Source: Tardiphaga sp.
GTDB lineage: Bacteria; Pseudomonadota; Alphaproteobacteria; Rhizobiales; Xanthobacteraceae
Direction of reading: 5' to 3'
DNA: 64,000 nucleotides
NCBI RefSeq assembly: GCF_028290495.1
Contig: NZ_JAQGJT010000036.1
Coordinates: 1-64,000, forward strand
Shown here piece after piece: positions 20,001 through 28,146 of this stretch (position 1 is the stretch's first letter; every line of letters starts with the position of its first letter). Below the pieces are notes generated by a model that saw only the letters and a list, made by a program, of their open reading frames with translations, ran no database searches and had not been told where the DNA came from. The translations under genes and the position numbers were made by a program.

Positions 20001-20239
20001 AGGCCGCATGGGCGCATGACGAGGTCAGCGACCCGCGGCTGAACGTCAGTTTCATCAGCCTTCCGATGGCGAGTTTCGCGGTCAACGGCGCAACGCCGGC
20101 TCGCGATCTTGCTCTGACGACGGCGGGCGTGGAATGGCGGTTCGGCAACGGCATCTCGGTGATGGCGAAGTTCGAGGGCGAGTTCGCTGAACGCTCGCAG
20201 ACCTACGCTGGCACCGCGCGGCTACGCTACGCGTGGTGA
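17084..20239 (+). CDS. Autotransporter with glycine-rich passenger
   Basis: A 1051-residue type V secreted protein. After a Sec signal (RRYWLSGAALMALTAPAFA), residues 25-300 are very rich in Gly, Asn and Ala, with at least three imperfect modules of about 45-50 residues, each pairing VTGGNGGAGG-type loops with a strand such as GIGVFFANS or GVGLYFSNT. Beta-helix repeats of the autotransporter-associated type follow (NTYSGGTVMYDGTLKLSGAG, then a similar unit about 90 residues on). The last 270 residues form the membrane barrel, which ends in an aromatic residue (LRYAW). The ATG at 17084 is chosen for its AGGA and the signal peptide; a TTG 40 codons upstream is possible. The passenger's role is unknown; adhesion or biofilm is usual. 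Confidence 0.8.
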   Translation: MRRALRRYWLSGAALMALTAPAFAGGGASGVSDRNGDGVFLDGARGGSDQTSPGVSGDDGEGGPDCCGGGGGGAGATGGQGGTTADGTPGGAGGPAPGANGSDGTTDNDGSGSGGGGGGHGFVGSVLPTSAVKGGDGGNGGLANAGPSWVRPTAGGGGAGGYGAVVVGSGSYLTDTLSVGVTGGNGGAGGDGYFGAPLSGGSGGSGGIGVFFANSADRPQFMIDGAVTGGNGGAGGAFAGNGGNGGVGLYFSNTSYFPAQLMISGTVLGGNGGAAGSNGGVAGLGGAGLEGASMDVTMLAGGGIAGGMNGDSTTRANAINFTAGRNALRFTGPMSQLSGNINVGSGADLWLYGAPGLSGGTDIRNVITGSGTISKYGADAIIFTAANTYSGGTVMYDGTLKLSGAGTLGDATSTTTVFGGTLDLGTTTQTQSSVNLYGGTIQNGGLNASIFANGGTIKDLGGTASLTTMDGTTTLLGTNSYSGDTIVYGGTLDVRGTITGTSSVGVYDGATLTGTGIIDPPFVTIYSGGTFKPGDGTAGSFTTIEGSLAFQSGAIYSVMIDPSTASFAKVIAGHTSPGIVTIDSGATVNAVFANGSYINKRYTILTTTDGRSGTFDPTVIATNLPANFHTTLSYDANNVYLGLALNFVPPPGSGLNRNQQAVGNALVNSFNTNGGIPMAFGGMTAAALTLASGEVATGAQQGGVQLMNLYLSVLTDPTAGSRGGVDGGNGGVMGYAPERSVATANLPPSIASAYAMTSKAPSQQANATSRWNVWGAAFGGSNKTSGDAVTVGSHDVRSNAGGVAAGADYRLSSDTRLGFSLAGGATAWSLAGGLGNGRSDVFLAGLYGTHNFGAAYVSGAASYGNYWTSASRTVTVAGTDTLQADFNAQNFGGRVEGGYRIAIPVAVNVTPYAAVQVQGFRTPSYGETAIAGSAQFALNYEARTATAVRTELGGRIDKTWLAAGGSVFSVFGKAAWAHDEVSDPRLNVSFISLPMASFAVNGATPARDLALTTAGVEWRFGNGISVMAKFEGEFAERSQTYAGTARLRYAW

Positions 20240-20320
20240 AGTCCGCGCCGTAGTTGTCGCGTGACGCGATTCGCGTCGGTCTTCGTCGGCTATTTTACGT
20301 GTTGAACTTCGGGCCGATCG

Positions 20321-20341
20321 ACATTTGGGATTCCCAAATGT
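20321..20341. repeat. 21-bp perfect palindrome
   Basis: Two 10-base arms, ACATTTGGGA and TCCCAAATGT, sit around a single T, 81 bases after the autotransporter stop and 44 bases before the transposase fragment. The symmetry suits a dimeric DNA-binding protein better than a terminator, because no T-run follows. No owner can be named. Confidence 0.55.
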
Positions 20342-20384
20342 GTTGATGTCCGATTCATAAAGTTCCGTGTTTTGCATGGAGCAT

Positions 20385-20507
20385 ATGATGGGCATCAAGC
20401 GGTATGAGTTGAGCGAAGCACAGTGGCTGAGGATTGAGGCCCAGCTTCCGGGCAAGGTGGGTGACCGGGGCCGCACGGGCTCGGATATGCCCCCTGCCTG
20501 TCCTTGA
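20385..20507 (+). pseudogene. IS5-family transposase N-terminal fragment
   Basis: A 40-codon frame begins MMGIKRYELSEAQWLRIEAQ and continues LPGKVGDRGRTGSD, the standard N-terminus of IS5-group transposases, which read KRY-L-AQW-RIE-LLPGK. The match stops after GSD and the frame ends at 20505-20507. The DDE catalytic core and the right end of the element are missing, so this is a dead remnant beside the AraC/PhzF cluster. Confidence 0.8.
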
Positions 20508-20618
20508 TCAAACCCACAGGCGCTCGCACCAATATGCTCCCGCGCTGCTACCACCAGTGCAGCAGGCAAAGCCATGATTTGCATGAAGTTATTGGGTTTC
20601 ATGGGAAATCTGAGAGCT

Positions 20619-20663
20619 GGCGCGTCATTCAGAACAAAACTGCGAACTCGTATGTGATTGAAA
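20619..20663 (+). repeat. Dispersed repeat, copy 1
   Basis: About 45 bp starting GGCGCGTCATTCAGAACAAA. It matches, with only scattered differences, the reverse complement of 37918-37961, and its first part matches 39804-39828. It lies about 100 bases upstream of the AraC-family gene. Its nature is unknown; an IS end or a degraded palindromic element is possible. Confidence 0.65.
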
Positions 20664-20763
20664 TGCATATATAATTTATCGCTTGAATGCGGCCGCCGAA
20701 GCAGGGCAGGCGGAGCCCCGGTTCGGCTGCTTGCCAAGGGAATGTCAGATGCTAGGCTGAACG

Positions 20764-21639
20764 ATGCTCCGATCCATTCAGACGCTTCGCGACACGTCGG
20801 CGGATGCCCGGATCATCGCGGCCGATGGCGATCAGCTCGCCTTAGTCGGCGGCGGTGACGACTACTACATGCCGTGGCATTGGCATGACTGCCTGATGAT
20901 CCTGCTGCCCCGCGTGGGCGCGGTCGACTTTCGTGACGAGACCCGAAAGACCGGCACCTGGTTGAGCGAAGACCGCTTCGTCGTCGTGCCCAAGACCCTG
21001 TCTCACCAGACGGCTGCCCGCCGCACCGGCCACGACCATCTGGCCATCTATGCCACTGACGACCAATTGGCCGGAATCGAGGCGCGCCTCGGCTCCCTGA
21101 GTCGGGTCCGGGCCAAGCTCGGCGCCCCCACGTTCTTCGCGATATCGTCCGAGATGCGGTCTCTTCTCGCCCTCTGCCAGGCCTCTGAACAATCCGATCT
21201 GGCGACGCTGTCGGCTCGGGGGCATCTGGTGGCCGCATTGCTCATCAACTGCCTGAGCCAAGTCGAACGCGGCGAGCAACTCTCGGCATCCACGCCGGGA
21301 ACGCATGGCGGCGCGCTCGTCTCCAATGTGAAATCTTACATCTCGAACAGCGTCTCGACCGACCTCTCTCTCGATCTGATCGCCGACGTCTTCGGCCTGT
21401 CCCGACGCCATATCACCCGTCTTTTTCGCGAGAAGACCGGCATGACGATCGGTGAATACCATGAGCGCGAACGGATCGGCCGCGCGCGCGAGCTGCTGAG
21501 CACAACCGATCTGCCCGTCGGCGAGGTCGCCTGGCGGGTCGGCCTGGAATCCGGCTCGGCCCTCGCCCGGATGATGCGGCGCGTAGCCGGGATCACGCCG
21601 ACCGACGCGCGCAGAATGGCCCGATCCGACAAGCATTAA
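20764..21639 (+). CDS. AraC-family transcriptional regulator with N-terminal cupin
   Basis: A 291-residue protein. Residues 30-110 look like a cupin sensor (MPWHWHDCLMILLP), and residues 195-285 hold the two helix-turn-helix units of AraC (LIADVFGLSRRHITRLFREK and GEVAWRVGLESGSALARMMRR). The gene lies 67 bases upstream of the PhzF gene on the same strand, so it may be an autoregulated first gene of the cluster. An unexplained repeat and an IS5 fragment lie just upstream, which suggests the cluster was acquired. The effector is unknown. Confidence 0.85.
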   Translation: MLRSIQTLRDTSADARIIAADGDQLALVGGGDDYYMPWHWHDCLMILLPRVGAVDFRDETRKTGTWLSEDRFVVVPKTLSHQTAARRTGHDHLAIYATDDQLAGIEARLGSLSRVRAKLGAPTFFAISSEMRSLLALCQASEQSDLATLSARGHLVAALLINCLSQVERGEQLSASTPGTHGGALVSNVKSYISNSVSTDLSLDLIADVFGLSRRHITRLFREKTGMTIGEYHERERIGRARELLSTTDLPVGEVAWRVGLESGSALARMMRRVAGITPTDARRMARSDKH

Positions 21640-21706
21640 GGCCCGTCGGGTCGCGCGAATAGACCGATCCTGTCTTTACTCTCCTGCGACGGGCAGGAGA
21701 GTAAAG

Positions 21707-22582
21707 ATGACCGATATCAAGTTAGTGAACGTCTTCACGCACAACGGTGCCGGCGGTAATCCCTGCCCCATCGTCGTTGATGCCGCAGCACTCTCCGAAG
21801 CCGACATGCAGGGCATCGCCGCCGATTACGGGCATGAATCCGGCTTCGTCATGCCGGCCAGGAGTGGCGATGCCGACTACATCTTCCGCTTCTGGGTTCC
21901 CCGCCATGAAATGGAGATGTGTGGTCACGCCACGATCGGCGCGCTGTGGACGCTGGCGACGACCGGGCGACTGCGGTCCGGACAGGTCCGCATCGACACC
22001 CGCAGCGGGCCGGTGACTGGCTTCGTCGACATGGCCCGGTCCGAGGACCCTTATGTTGAAATCACCCAACCCGTCGGCAAGGTCGTCGACCTCACGCGAG
22101 AACAGGAAAATTCAGTTCTGACGGCACTTCGCATCTCCCGCGAAGACCTGCTCGATCTTCCGCTCCAGAATGCCGTCACATCGCGCGTGAAGACCCTCAT
22201 CCCGATGAAGAGCGTCGATCGGTTGAACGAGCTTCAAACGTCCATGCCGACGACTGAAAAATGCTGCGATAGCATCGGGTCGACAGGCCTCTATCCCTAT
22301 GCTGTCGAGAGCCAGACCGAACGCCGTTTCGAAGCCAGGCAATTTCCCAAGTCGTCCGGCTATCCGGAAGACGCCGCAACGGGCATCGCGGCGGCAGCTC
22401 TTGCATTCGGCCTGTTGAAGAACGGCCTCGTCAAAGCCGACAGCGGACGCATCACCGTGCTGCAAGGCCGGAACCTCGGGGCCCTGTCCGAGATCGGGGT
22501 CCGTCTGGGCTTCGCCGGCGAGACGCCCGTCGGCTGCCTCGTCGGAGGGACGACCAAGTTCGTCGGGTCCAAACAGCATTAA
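21707..22582 (+). CDS. PhzF family isomerase/epimerase
   Basis: A 291-residue protein of the PhzF/diaminopimelate-epimerase-like fold. The catalytic-type glutamate is in YGHESGFVMP, and the substrate-binding signatures EMCGHATIGA and YPEDAATGIAAAAL are intact. The true PhzF isomerises an intermediate of phenazine synthesis, but most relatives are of unknown function and no phenazine genes are present. The ATG at 21707 has GGGCAGGAGAG upstream. It lies between the AraC regulator and a 6-aminohexanoate-hydrolase-like gene, so an amino-acid or amide-like substrate is possible; that is inference. Confidence 0.85.
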   Translation: MTDIKLVNVFTHNGAGGNPCPIVVDAAALSEADMQGIAADYGHESGFVMPARSGDADYIFRFWVPRHEMEMCGHATIGALWTLATTGRLRSGQVRIDTRSGPVTGFVDMARSEDPYVEITQPVGKVVDLTREQENSVLTALRISREDLLDLPLQNAVTSRVKTLIPMKSVDRLNELQTSMPTTEKCCDSIGSTGLYPYAVESQTERRFEARQFPKSSGYPEDAATGIAAAALAFGLLKNGLVKADSGRITVLQGRNLGALSEIGVRLGFAGETPVGCLVGGTTKFVGSKQH

Positions 22583-22641
22583 CTCCACGGCCGCCGGTTC
22601 GCCGGCGCCGCCCGAACAACGGCATGCGAGAAGCTGATTTC

Positions 22642-23838
22642 ATGACAGACCAAGCAAAATCGTCGGCCTTCGAATCCGCATACGGATTTGCACGAAGCGA
22701 CGTCCGGTTGGGAAACTGGCGCCAGGCTCCGTGGAATGTCTGGGCATTCCGCCACGTCTCCGAACTCATTCCAACGGCGCGCATCGCGGCTACGCCCGGA
22801 ATGGCGGAGGTCCCTTCCGTCGATCCGGGAGATCTGCTCGACAGGACATTCTCCATGGGTGTTGAAACAGCGACGATCCGAGAGGCTCTTCACAAGACCT
22901 CGACAGATGCCCTTGTCGTTATGAAATCCGGTCGTGTGATCGCCGACTACCATGCGCCGAATTTCACCTCGCAATCCCGGCACATCCTGTTTTCCGCCAG
23001 CAAGTCGGTGACGGCAGTCGTCGCAGGCATTCTACATGGCGATGGTCTGATCGATCTCGACGAGACTGTCTCGCACTATGTTCCAGAACTCGATTCATCC
23101 GCCTATTCGGGCGCGCGCATCCGCGATGTCCTCGACATGCGGGTGAGCCTCGACTTCGAAGAGACGTATCAGGATCCCCGCGGCGATTTCGCGCGGTACC
23201 GCCGCGCCGGCCTGCTCGAGCCGTCAGTGCCGGGAGACACTCCGGACTCACTCATGGCTTTCCTCGCTACGCTGCAAAAGGGCTCCGGCGAACATGGCGG
23301 CCCGTTTCATTACTGTTCGCCGAATTCGGACGTGCTGGGCCTAGTGATCGAACGCGCTGCGGGCCAGCGCTTCGTCGACGTCGTCGCCACGCGCCTTTGG
23401 CAACCGCTAGGCATGCGGCAGGACAGCTACATCACGGTCGACGCAACGGGCGCGGCCCGGACCGGCGGAGGCTTTTGCATGACTCCACGCGACTTCGCCC
23501 GCATAGGCGAGATGATGCGGCTGGGCGGTGTCGTCGATGGACGCAGGATCCTCTCGCAGGAATGGGTATCGGACACCATCGCGAATGGCTCCATTGAGGC
23601 CTGGCGCGCAGGAAAATTCGTCGACTGGCTGCCTGATGGCCGATACCGGAACAAGTGGTACCAGACCGGCAACGCGAGCGGCGCGTTTTTCGCTCTCGGT
23701 ATCCACGGGCAATACCTATATGTGGACCCCGCCGCCGAAGTGGTCGTCGCGAAATTCTCGTCTCAGCCTGAGCCGGTGAACAACGATCTCAAACGGCTCA
23801 ACCTCGCGCTGTTCGCCGCAGTTGCGAAACTGAATTGA
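22642..23838 (+). CDS. Serine hydrolase of the class C beta-lactamase / 6-aminohexanoate-dimer hydrolase (NylB) family
   Basis: A 398-residue penicillin-recognising-fold hydrolase. The nucleophile motif SxxK is FSASKSV (Ser118, Lys121) and the second catalytic tyrosine is Tyr224 in YCSPNSD. The sequence follows nylon-oligomer hydrolase NylB closely in order (WAFRHVSELIPTA, ITVDATGAARTGGG, GIHGQYLYVDP). It has no signal peptide, which fits NylB but not secreted beta-lactamases. It probably hydrolyses an amide or ester; whether it attacks 6-aminohexanoate oligomers cannot be told. The start at 22642 is preferred because of GAGAAG upstream; 22624 is possible. Confidence 0.8.
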   Translation: MTDQAKSSAFESAYGFARSDVRLGNWRQAPWNVWAFRHVSELIPTARIAATPGMAEVPSVDPGDLLDRTFSMGVETATIREALHKTSTDALVVMKSGRVIADYHAPNFTSQSRHILFSASKSVTAVVAGILHGDGLIDLDETVSHYVPELDSSAYSGARIRDVLDMRVSLDFEETYQDPRGDFARYRRAGLLEPSVPGDTPDSLMAFLATLQKGSGEHGGPFHYCSPNSDVLGLVIERAAGQRFVDVVATRLWQPLGMRQDSYITVDATGAARTGGGFCMTPRDFARIGEMMRLGGVVDGRRILSQEWVSDTIANGSIEAWRAGKFVDWLPDGRYRNKWYQTGNASGAFFALGIHGQYLYVDPAAEVVVAKFSSQPEPVNNDLKRLNLALFAAVAKLN

Positions 23839-24008
23839 CCCGCATGCGATGTGGGAGCGGCTTTGCGCCGTGAGGCGCCAATGAGCGCCCCATGGTTGTT
23901 CGCTGTTTTATTCTCAATAAGGAAGGTTGAATGGCGTCTCGCGACGTTCATAGCGTGGTACGGTATTGCTCCACGCTTCTGATAGTGTTGTGAAGAAAAT
24001 TCTGAAGC

Positions 24009-25013
24009 CTATGGGTTTGCTGGAAGCTCGTAATGTCGTGCCGCTGCGAGCGACCGCTTAACGGGGCGGGCGCCGAGCGTCTCGGACGGACGTTCTCCAA
24101 ACAGCATGTGGTAGTAATAGGCAAAGCGCCCCAACTCGATAAAACCTTGCGTCATAGCAACCTGCGTCACCGTGGTTCGTCTTGGATCGCTTTTTTGCAG
24201 CACGGAGTGAACGGCGCACAACCGCTTCTGCCGCAGGAATGTTACGGGTCCCATGCCGAGGACTTCGTCGAAGGCGCGGTACAGGCTTCGGCGCGAAACC
24301 CCAAACTGTGCGCAGATCTCCGAAATGTGGACCGGTCCCTCGTGACCGGCGGCAATATAGGCCTCAACATCGCGGACCAGGCGTCCGGCAGAGGGTACCC
24401 ACCCCGGGTCGTCGGGCGGAAGAGCATGCATGACGCTTGTGGCAAATGCGTCGACCATCGAACGTCGCCAGAAGTCCGTGACCCGCGGTGAACACGAACT
24501 GCTTTCCACGAGAAGCCCTTCAATAATTCTATTCAGCCGCCGAATTGACTCTGCTCCGGTGCGCGGATTTGCCCTGAAACGGTTCTTTTCCATCCAGGTC
24601 GCAGGATCGCTGAGGCGCGAATCTCCCTCGAAAGTCGAGGCGATGTCGGCCGGGTCGAAACGCATGGCTGCATAGGACGAGCCACCGAAGAAACGGCCGT
24701 CATGCTCCACTCCGGGCGGAATAACGAGAACGTCGCCCGGATTCATGTCGTACGACCAGTGCGTCACCGCGGCTGCGGCGCTAAGGAGCATGCCGACAAT
24801 CAAGTGGTTGTCGCTCGCGATCCTCTGAGCGCGGATCCCGTGCGAGAAAGAGCCAATGCTGAGCGAGAAGCCGCCGATGCCGATATGCGTGAGCGTTCCG
24901 CGGAGCTTGCCTCGCTGGAGCTGCACGACATCGACATGGGAGCCGTAGACCGCTTTGTGAAATCCCTCGAAGCTATCCACATGGGCTTTGGTGACTGCAA
25001 TCGACTCGCTCAT
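24009..25013 (-). CDS. AraC-family transcriptional regulator
   Basis: A 334-residue regulator. The C-terminal AraC DNA-binding domain is clear: the first helix-turn-helix is SEICAQFGVSRRSLYRAFDE, and the second is in TQVAMTQGFIELGRFAYYYHMLFGE. The N-terminal 200 residues carry an effector-type domain (DVLVIPPGVEHDGRF). The ATG at 25013 begins MSESIAV; 35 further codons upstream look non-conserved. It lies on the same strand as the outer-membrane protein gene upstream of it and about 2.1 kb from the rightward sulfatase locus, for which it is a candidate regulator. The effector is unknown. Confidence 0.8.
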   Translation of the reverse strand: MSESIAVTKAHVDSFEGFHKAVYGSHVDVVQLQRGKLRGTLTHIGIGGFSLSIGSFSHGIRAQRIASDNHLIVGMLLSAAAAVTHWSYDMNPGDVLVIPPGVEHDGRFFGGSSYAAMRFDPADIASTFEGDSRLSDPATWMEKNRFRANPRTGAESIRRLNRIIEGLLVESSSCSPRVTDFWRRSMVDAFATSVMHALPPDDPGWVPSAGRLVRDVEAYIAAGHEGPVHISEICAQFGVSRRSLYRAFDEVLGMGPVTFLRQKRLCAVHSVLQKSDPRRTTVTQVAMTQGFIELGRFAYYYHMLFGERPSETLGARPVKRSLAAARHYELPANP

Positions 25014-25225
25014 TTCGAAAATCTGACCCTTCTGCCTCACGGCGATGGCGGCAAACAAACGAAGCTGATTCGAATGGAGTAGCTTTCTGCTCCGGCGGCC
25101 GCAGATGCGGCCATTCACAACGCAATCTTCTGCGGCGCCTTGGAAGAGAAGTCAGTTCTCGTTAATATCTATTTCCGATACTTCCGGAGGGCGGCATCAC
25201 TCCGCCTTTCGGTCCGTTTTTCCTC

Positions 25226-26233
25226 TTAGTATTTTGCCTTCATCGGCGACGGCATCGGCTGCGCCATCGCTGCACTCAACGGCACCGAGATTGAAAAATA
25301 GCCGGCAGTGCCTTCCATGCGGTTGACCGCGCTGAACTCCCGATAGACCTTGATACGGGTCGCGAGCGGAATCTTGTTGACCTCGAACGTGTATCCGATC
25401 GATCCGCCGAGCGCGACGACTTGACCTTCAAATGCGCCCAGCATGGCGCCGGTGCCGGTGTCGGCAGTCAATTGCTGATAGTAGTAGCCAACAAGGCCGA
25501 TGGTGAACTCCTTGGTAAGATACTTCGTAGCCGCCCATTCGAGGTGAAACTCATTTCCACTTTGGTAGTCCGTCGCGGTGTTGCGCTGGTTGAAGGTGAA
25601 TCCGGCGGCGACGGACAGGTCGAGACCGAGCGTCGGATCAAGCCATGTCAACGTGCCGAAGGCGTCGACCGCGGGACGATTAAGCGAGGCGTTGGACAAT
25701 TGCCCCGCGACATAGCTGCCTGACGGGATGATGCCGCTGACACCGAGTTGCCAGTGAAAATTTCCCGAATGCCATCCGATGAACGAGCCAAGCTGGAAAT
25801 CGCTCAGATTGGTATTGTCATCGGTCACGTTGAGGCCAACGGGCCCGAAGCGAGGTGAATTCACCAGCAAGTTAGCGTTGACGCGCGGCGCGCCGAAAGT
25901 CGGAATGGTCGCCGAGAACGCGAGATCGCCGCCCAGAATTTTTGCAGGCGTTACCCACAACGTTGTTGGAAGATTGAACCAACTTTGGGCGCTCACATTT
26001 GCAACGAGCAAGCCGCCGGTTGGAAGCGCGCGGCCGCCACCGATCTTTCCTGAATAAAAATAGGTGTCATCTTCGAAATAGACGCCGGATGGCGGGGTGA
26101 AGCCGGCGCCGGGGCCGCGCGCGCCAAGCAAATAAACACCGAAGCCGCCTTCAGCGGCTCTCGCGTTGCTTACCACCAGACTGCACATTAACGAGACGCA
26201 CACACCAAATAACGCACTTGATCTGGATTGCAT
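25226..26233 (-). CDS. Outer-membrane channel-like protein (MetA-pathway phenol degradation family)
   Basis: A 335-residue protein with a Sec signal ending in NARA-AE and a mature part made of alternating strands rich in Gly and aromatic residues, typical of an outer-membrane barrel. The N-terminus EGGFGVYLLGARGPGAGFTPP and the loop YFEDDTYFYSGKIGGGR are typical of the family found beside hydrophobic-compound degradation genes. It is thought to help uptake of such compounds; that is family knowledge and the substrate is unknown. A GGTGGGGA precedes the ATG at 26233. It diverges from the small exported protein and sulfatase locus. Confidence 0.75.
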   Translation of the reverse strand: MQSRSSALFGVCVSLMCSLVVSNARAAEGGFGVYLLGARGPGAGFTPPSGVYFEDDTYFYSGKIGGGRALPTGGLLVANVSAQSWFNLPTTLWVTPAKILGGDLAFSATIPTFGAPRVNANLLVNSPRFGPVGLNVTDDNTNLSDFQLGSFIGWHSGNFHWQLGVSGIIPSGSYVAGQLSNASLNRPAVDAFGTLTWLDPTLGLDLSVAAGFTFNQRNTATDYQSGNEFHLEWAATKYLTKEFTIGLVGYYYQQLTADTGTGAMLGAFEGQVVALGGSIGYTFEVNKIPLATRIKVYREFSAVNRMEGTAGYFSISVPLSAAMAQPMPSPMKAKY

Positions 26234-26635
26234 CGCGGGTCCCCACCAAAGGCATCGTCGCAAATCAAAATTAGTTTATGCGGAAGTGCGAAAGAGGCAC
26301 AACCCCATTTTGCAGCTGACTTGTTCGGCGCCCAAAGCGATGGCGCCTCGAGATTTCGATGAAAAGTGTAGTTAAAACAAAAGCGCGGACATTTTTACAA
26401 AGGGCAGCAATGCTTTCCTAAGTGCGACGATTTTTGGCACAAACTGCACATCACAGAGGGGAAGTCTTCGACTAAGTTCGCATGCCTTAGCCGCAAGGAG
26501 TATGGCGTCCGCAGTGCGGGCGACGGACTGGTTTTGTCATCGCGGCTTTGACAAGGGAGAGAGTCGAGAAACAAACAGAGCTGCCGTCATTGCCAAAGAA
26601 GCTGGCAGCCGAGGGAGATCAGAAAGGTTGGGGCC
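26234..26635. other. Intergenic region between divergent transcription units
   Basis: It must hold the promoters of the leftward channel gene and of the rightward locus. A TTGACA occurs at 26548-26553 but no good -10 box follows at the right distance. A TGGCAC...TGC stretch near 26435 has wrong spacing for sigma-54. No gene is seen. Confidence 0.4.
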
Positions 26636-27109
26636 ATGAAATCGAGAACGATTCTGCCACGCCGCCACGCTGACACGTCGCAAGGCCTTCGCAACGTCGC
26701 GTGCGTGAGTGCTTTCATTCTGGGCGTATTGACCCTGACCGGGTCACCCGCCCATGCGGTGCCCGCGGGTCCTGGCTCTCCTTATCACTATACGAATCAA
26801 GGCGATCTCATCGAAAAAGTCGTCGTTGTGCGCAGAAGCCGCGCCGTTGTCGGTCCGCGCGGCGGCGCGGTCGTGCGGCGTTCCACTGTGGTTCGGCCCG
26901 GCGTGCGTCCAGTCGGCAGGCCGGGGCGCTGGGTGCGTCCCGGCTGGTACAGGTGGCCGCCGGGCGGCGCGATCGCAGCAGGTGCGGCCATCGGTTTCGT
27001 AACAGCAGCGACAGCGGTCGCGTGGGCTGGAGCGCCGCCGGCTCCCGGCTATTGCTGGTACTACACCGACCCAAGTCAGAGGCAGGGGTTCTGGGACGTT
27101 TGCCGATAG
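26636..27109 (+). CDS. Small exported basic protein of unknown function
   Basis: A 157-residue protein with a signal peptide (hydrophobic core VSAFILGVLTLTG, cleavage after SPAHA). The mature part begins with a Val/Arg-rich stretch (KVVVVRRSRAVV), goes through Gly/Pro/Arg-rich sequence with repeated RPG, passes a second hydrophobic segment (AIAAGAAIGFVTAATAVAWAG), and ends in a Cys/Tyr/Trp-rich tail (GYCWYYTDPSQRQGFWDVC). Tails of this form occur in many small alphaproteobacterial surface proteins of unknown role. It lies 19 bases before the formylglycine-generating enzyme and may open that operon. Function not known. Confidence 0.65.
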   Translation: MKSRTILPRRHADTSQGLRNVACVSAFILGVLTLTGSPAHAVPAGPGSPYHYTNQGDLIEKVVVVRRSRAVVGPRGGAVVRRSTVVRPGVRPVGRPGRWVRPGWYRWPPGGAIAAGAAIGFVTAATAVAWAGAPPAPGYCWYYTDPSQRQGFWDVCR

Positions 27110-27128
27110 TAGGACTTTGGGGGAGGCG

Positions 27129-28112
27129 ATGTTGCGGGCGGACATCGAGCGAAGCAATCAACCAGCGGACGATCTACGAACGGACGGGATGATGTGGATT
27201 CCGGGCGGGACGTTCCGCATGGGGTCGGACCGTCATTATCCGGAAGAAGCGCCAAGCCATCGCGTGACCGTCGATGGCTTCTGGATTGACCGGACTCCGG
27301 TGACGAACAGGCAGTTCAAGGAATTCGTCCGGGCCACGGGCCATGTGACCCTCGCCGAAATTCCACCCGATCCGAAGGACTATCCCGGCGCGCTGCCGCA
27401 CATGCTGTACGCCGGTTCGCTGGTGTTCACGTCGCCGCGTCAGCCGGTCGATCTGCGCAATTGGGCAGAATGGTGGTCCTTCATGAAGGGCGCCGACTGG
27501 CGGCATCCCTACGGTCCAAAGACCAACATCAACGTGCACGACAATCACCCTGTCGTGCACGTTTCGTATCCGGATGCGCTCGCTTACGCAAAATGGACCG
27601 GCAAGGATTTGCCGACCGAAGCCGAATGGGAGTTTGCCGCACGCGGCGGCCTCGATGGCGCCGAATTCGCCTGGGGCGATGAGTTCACGCCGGGTGGGAC
27701 GCATTTGGCCAACACCTGGCAAGGCGAATTCCCGCTGCAAAATCTCGGTCAGGATGGCTTTGAGCGCACTTCGCCGGTGACGGCTTTTCCGCCGAACGGT
27801 TACGGTGTTCACGACATGATCGGCAACGTCTGGGAATGGACCAGCGACTGGTACTCACCGAAGAACGAAGCCGATGCACCGAAGGCCTGCTGCATTCCTG
27901 AAAATCCGCGCGGCGGCCTCGAAGATCAAAGTTACGATTCCTGCCAGCCCAACATTAGAATTCCCCGCAAGGTGCTTAAAGGCGGCTCGCACCTCTGCGC
28001 GCCAAATTATTGCCGCCGCTATCGCCCGGCCGCGCGCCACGCCGAGCCCATCGACACCTCCACCAGTCACGTCGGATTCCGCTGTGTGACAAGGAAACTC
28101 GCCACGCAGTGA
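27129..28112 (+). CDS. Formylglycine-generating enzyme family protein (sulfatase-modifying)
   Basis: A 327-residue SUMF1/FGE-type protein. Family motifs appear in order: MMWIPGGTFRMGS, LPTEAEWEFAARGG, GNVWEWTSDWY and LKGGSHLCAPNYCRRYRPAAR. Cys290 and Cys295 match the copper-binding cysteine pair of true formylglycine-generating enzymes, so it should oxidise a sulfatase cysteine to formylglycine using oxygen. It has no signal peptide and would act in the cytoplasm, before Tat export of the sulfatase. The ATG at 27129 has GGGGGAGGC just upstream. The arylsulfatase follows 34 bases downstream, its obvious substrate. Other SUMF1-fold proteins are not FGEs, but the cysteine pair argues for true activity. 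Confidence 0.85.
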   Translation: MLRADIERSNQPADDLRTDGMMWIPGGTFRMGSDRHYPEEAPSHRVTVDGFWIDRTPVTNRQFKEFVRATGHVTLAEIPPDPKDYPGALPHMLYAGSLVFTSPRQPVDLRNWAEWWSFMKGADWRHPYGPKTNINVHDNHPVVHVSYPDALAYAKWTGKDLPTEAEWEFAARGGLDGAEFAWGDEFTPGGTHLANTWQGEFPLQNLGQDGFERTSPVTAFPPNGYGVHDMIGNVWEWTSDWYSPKNEADAPKACCIPENPRGGLEDQSYDSCQPNIRIPRKVLKGGSHLCAPNYCRRYRPAARHAEPIDTSTSHVGFRCVTRKLATQ

Positions 28113-28146
28113 CTTCAACTTTCTTGTAAAAAAAAAGGAGAGAAGA

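Noticed and set aside
26430-26450. Sigma-54-like TGGCAC...TGC upstream of the sulfatase locus
   Set aside because: The GG and GC elements are only 8 bases apart instead of 10, so it does not fit the consensus.
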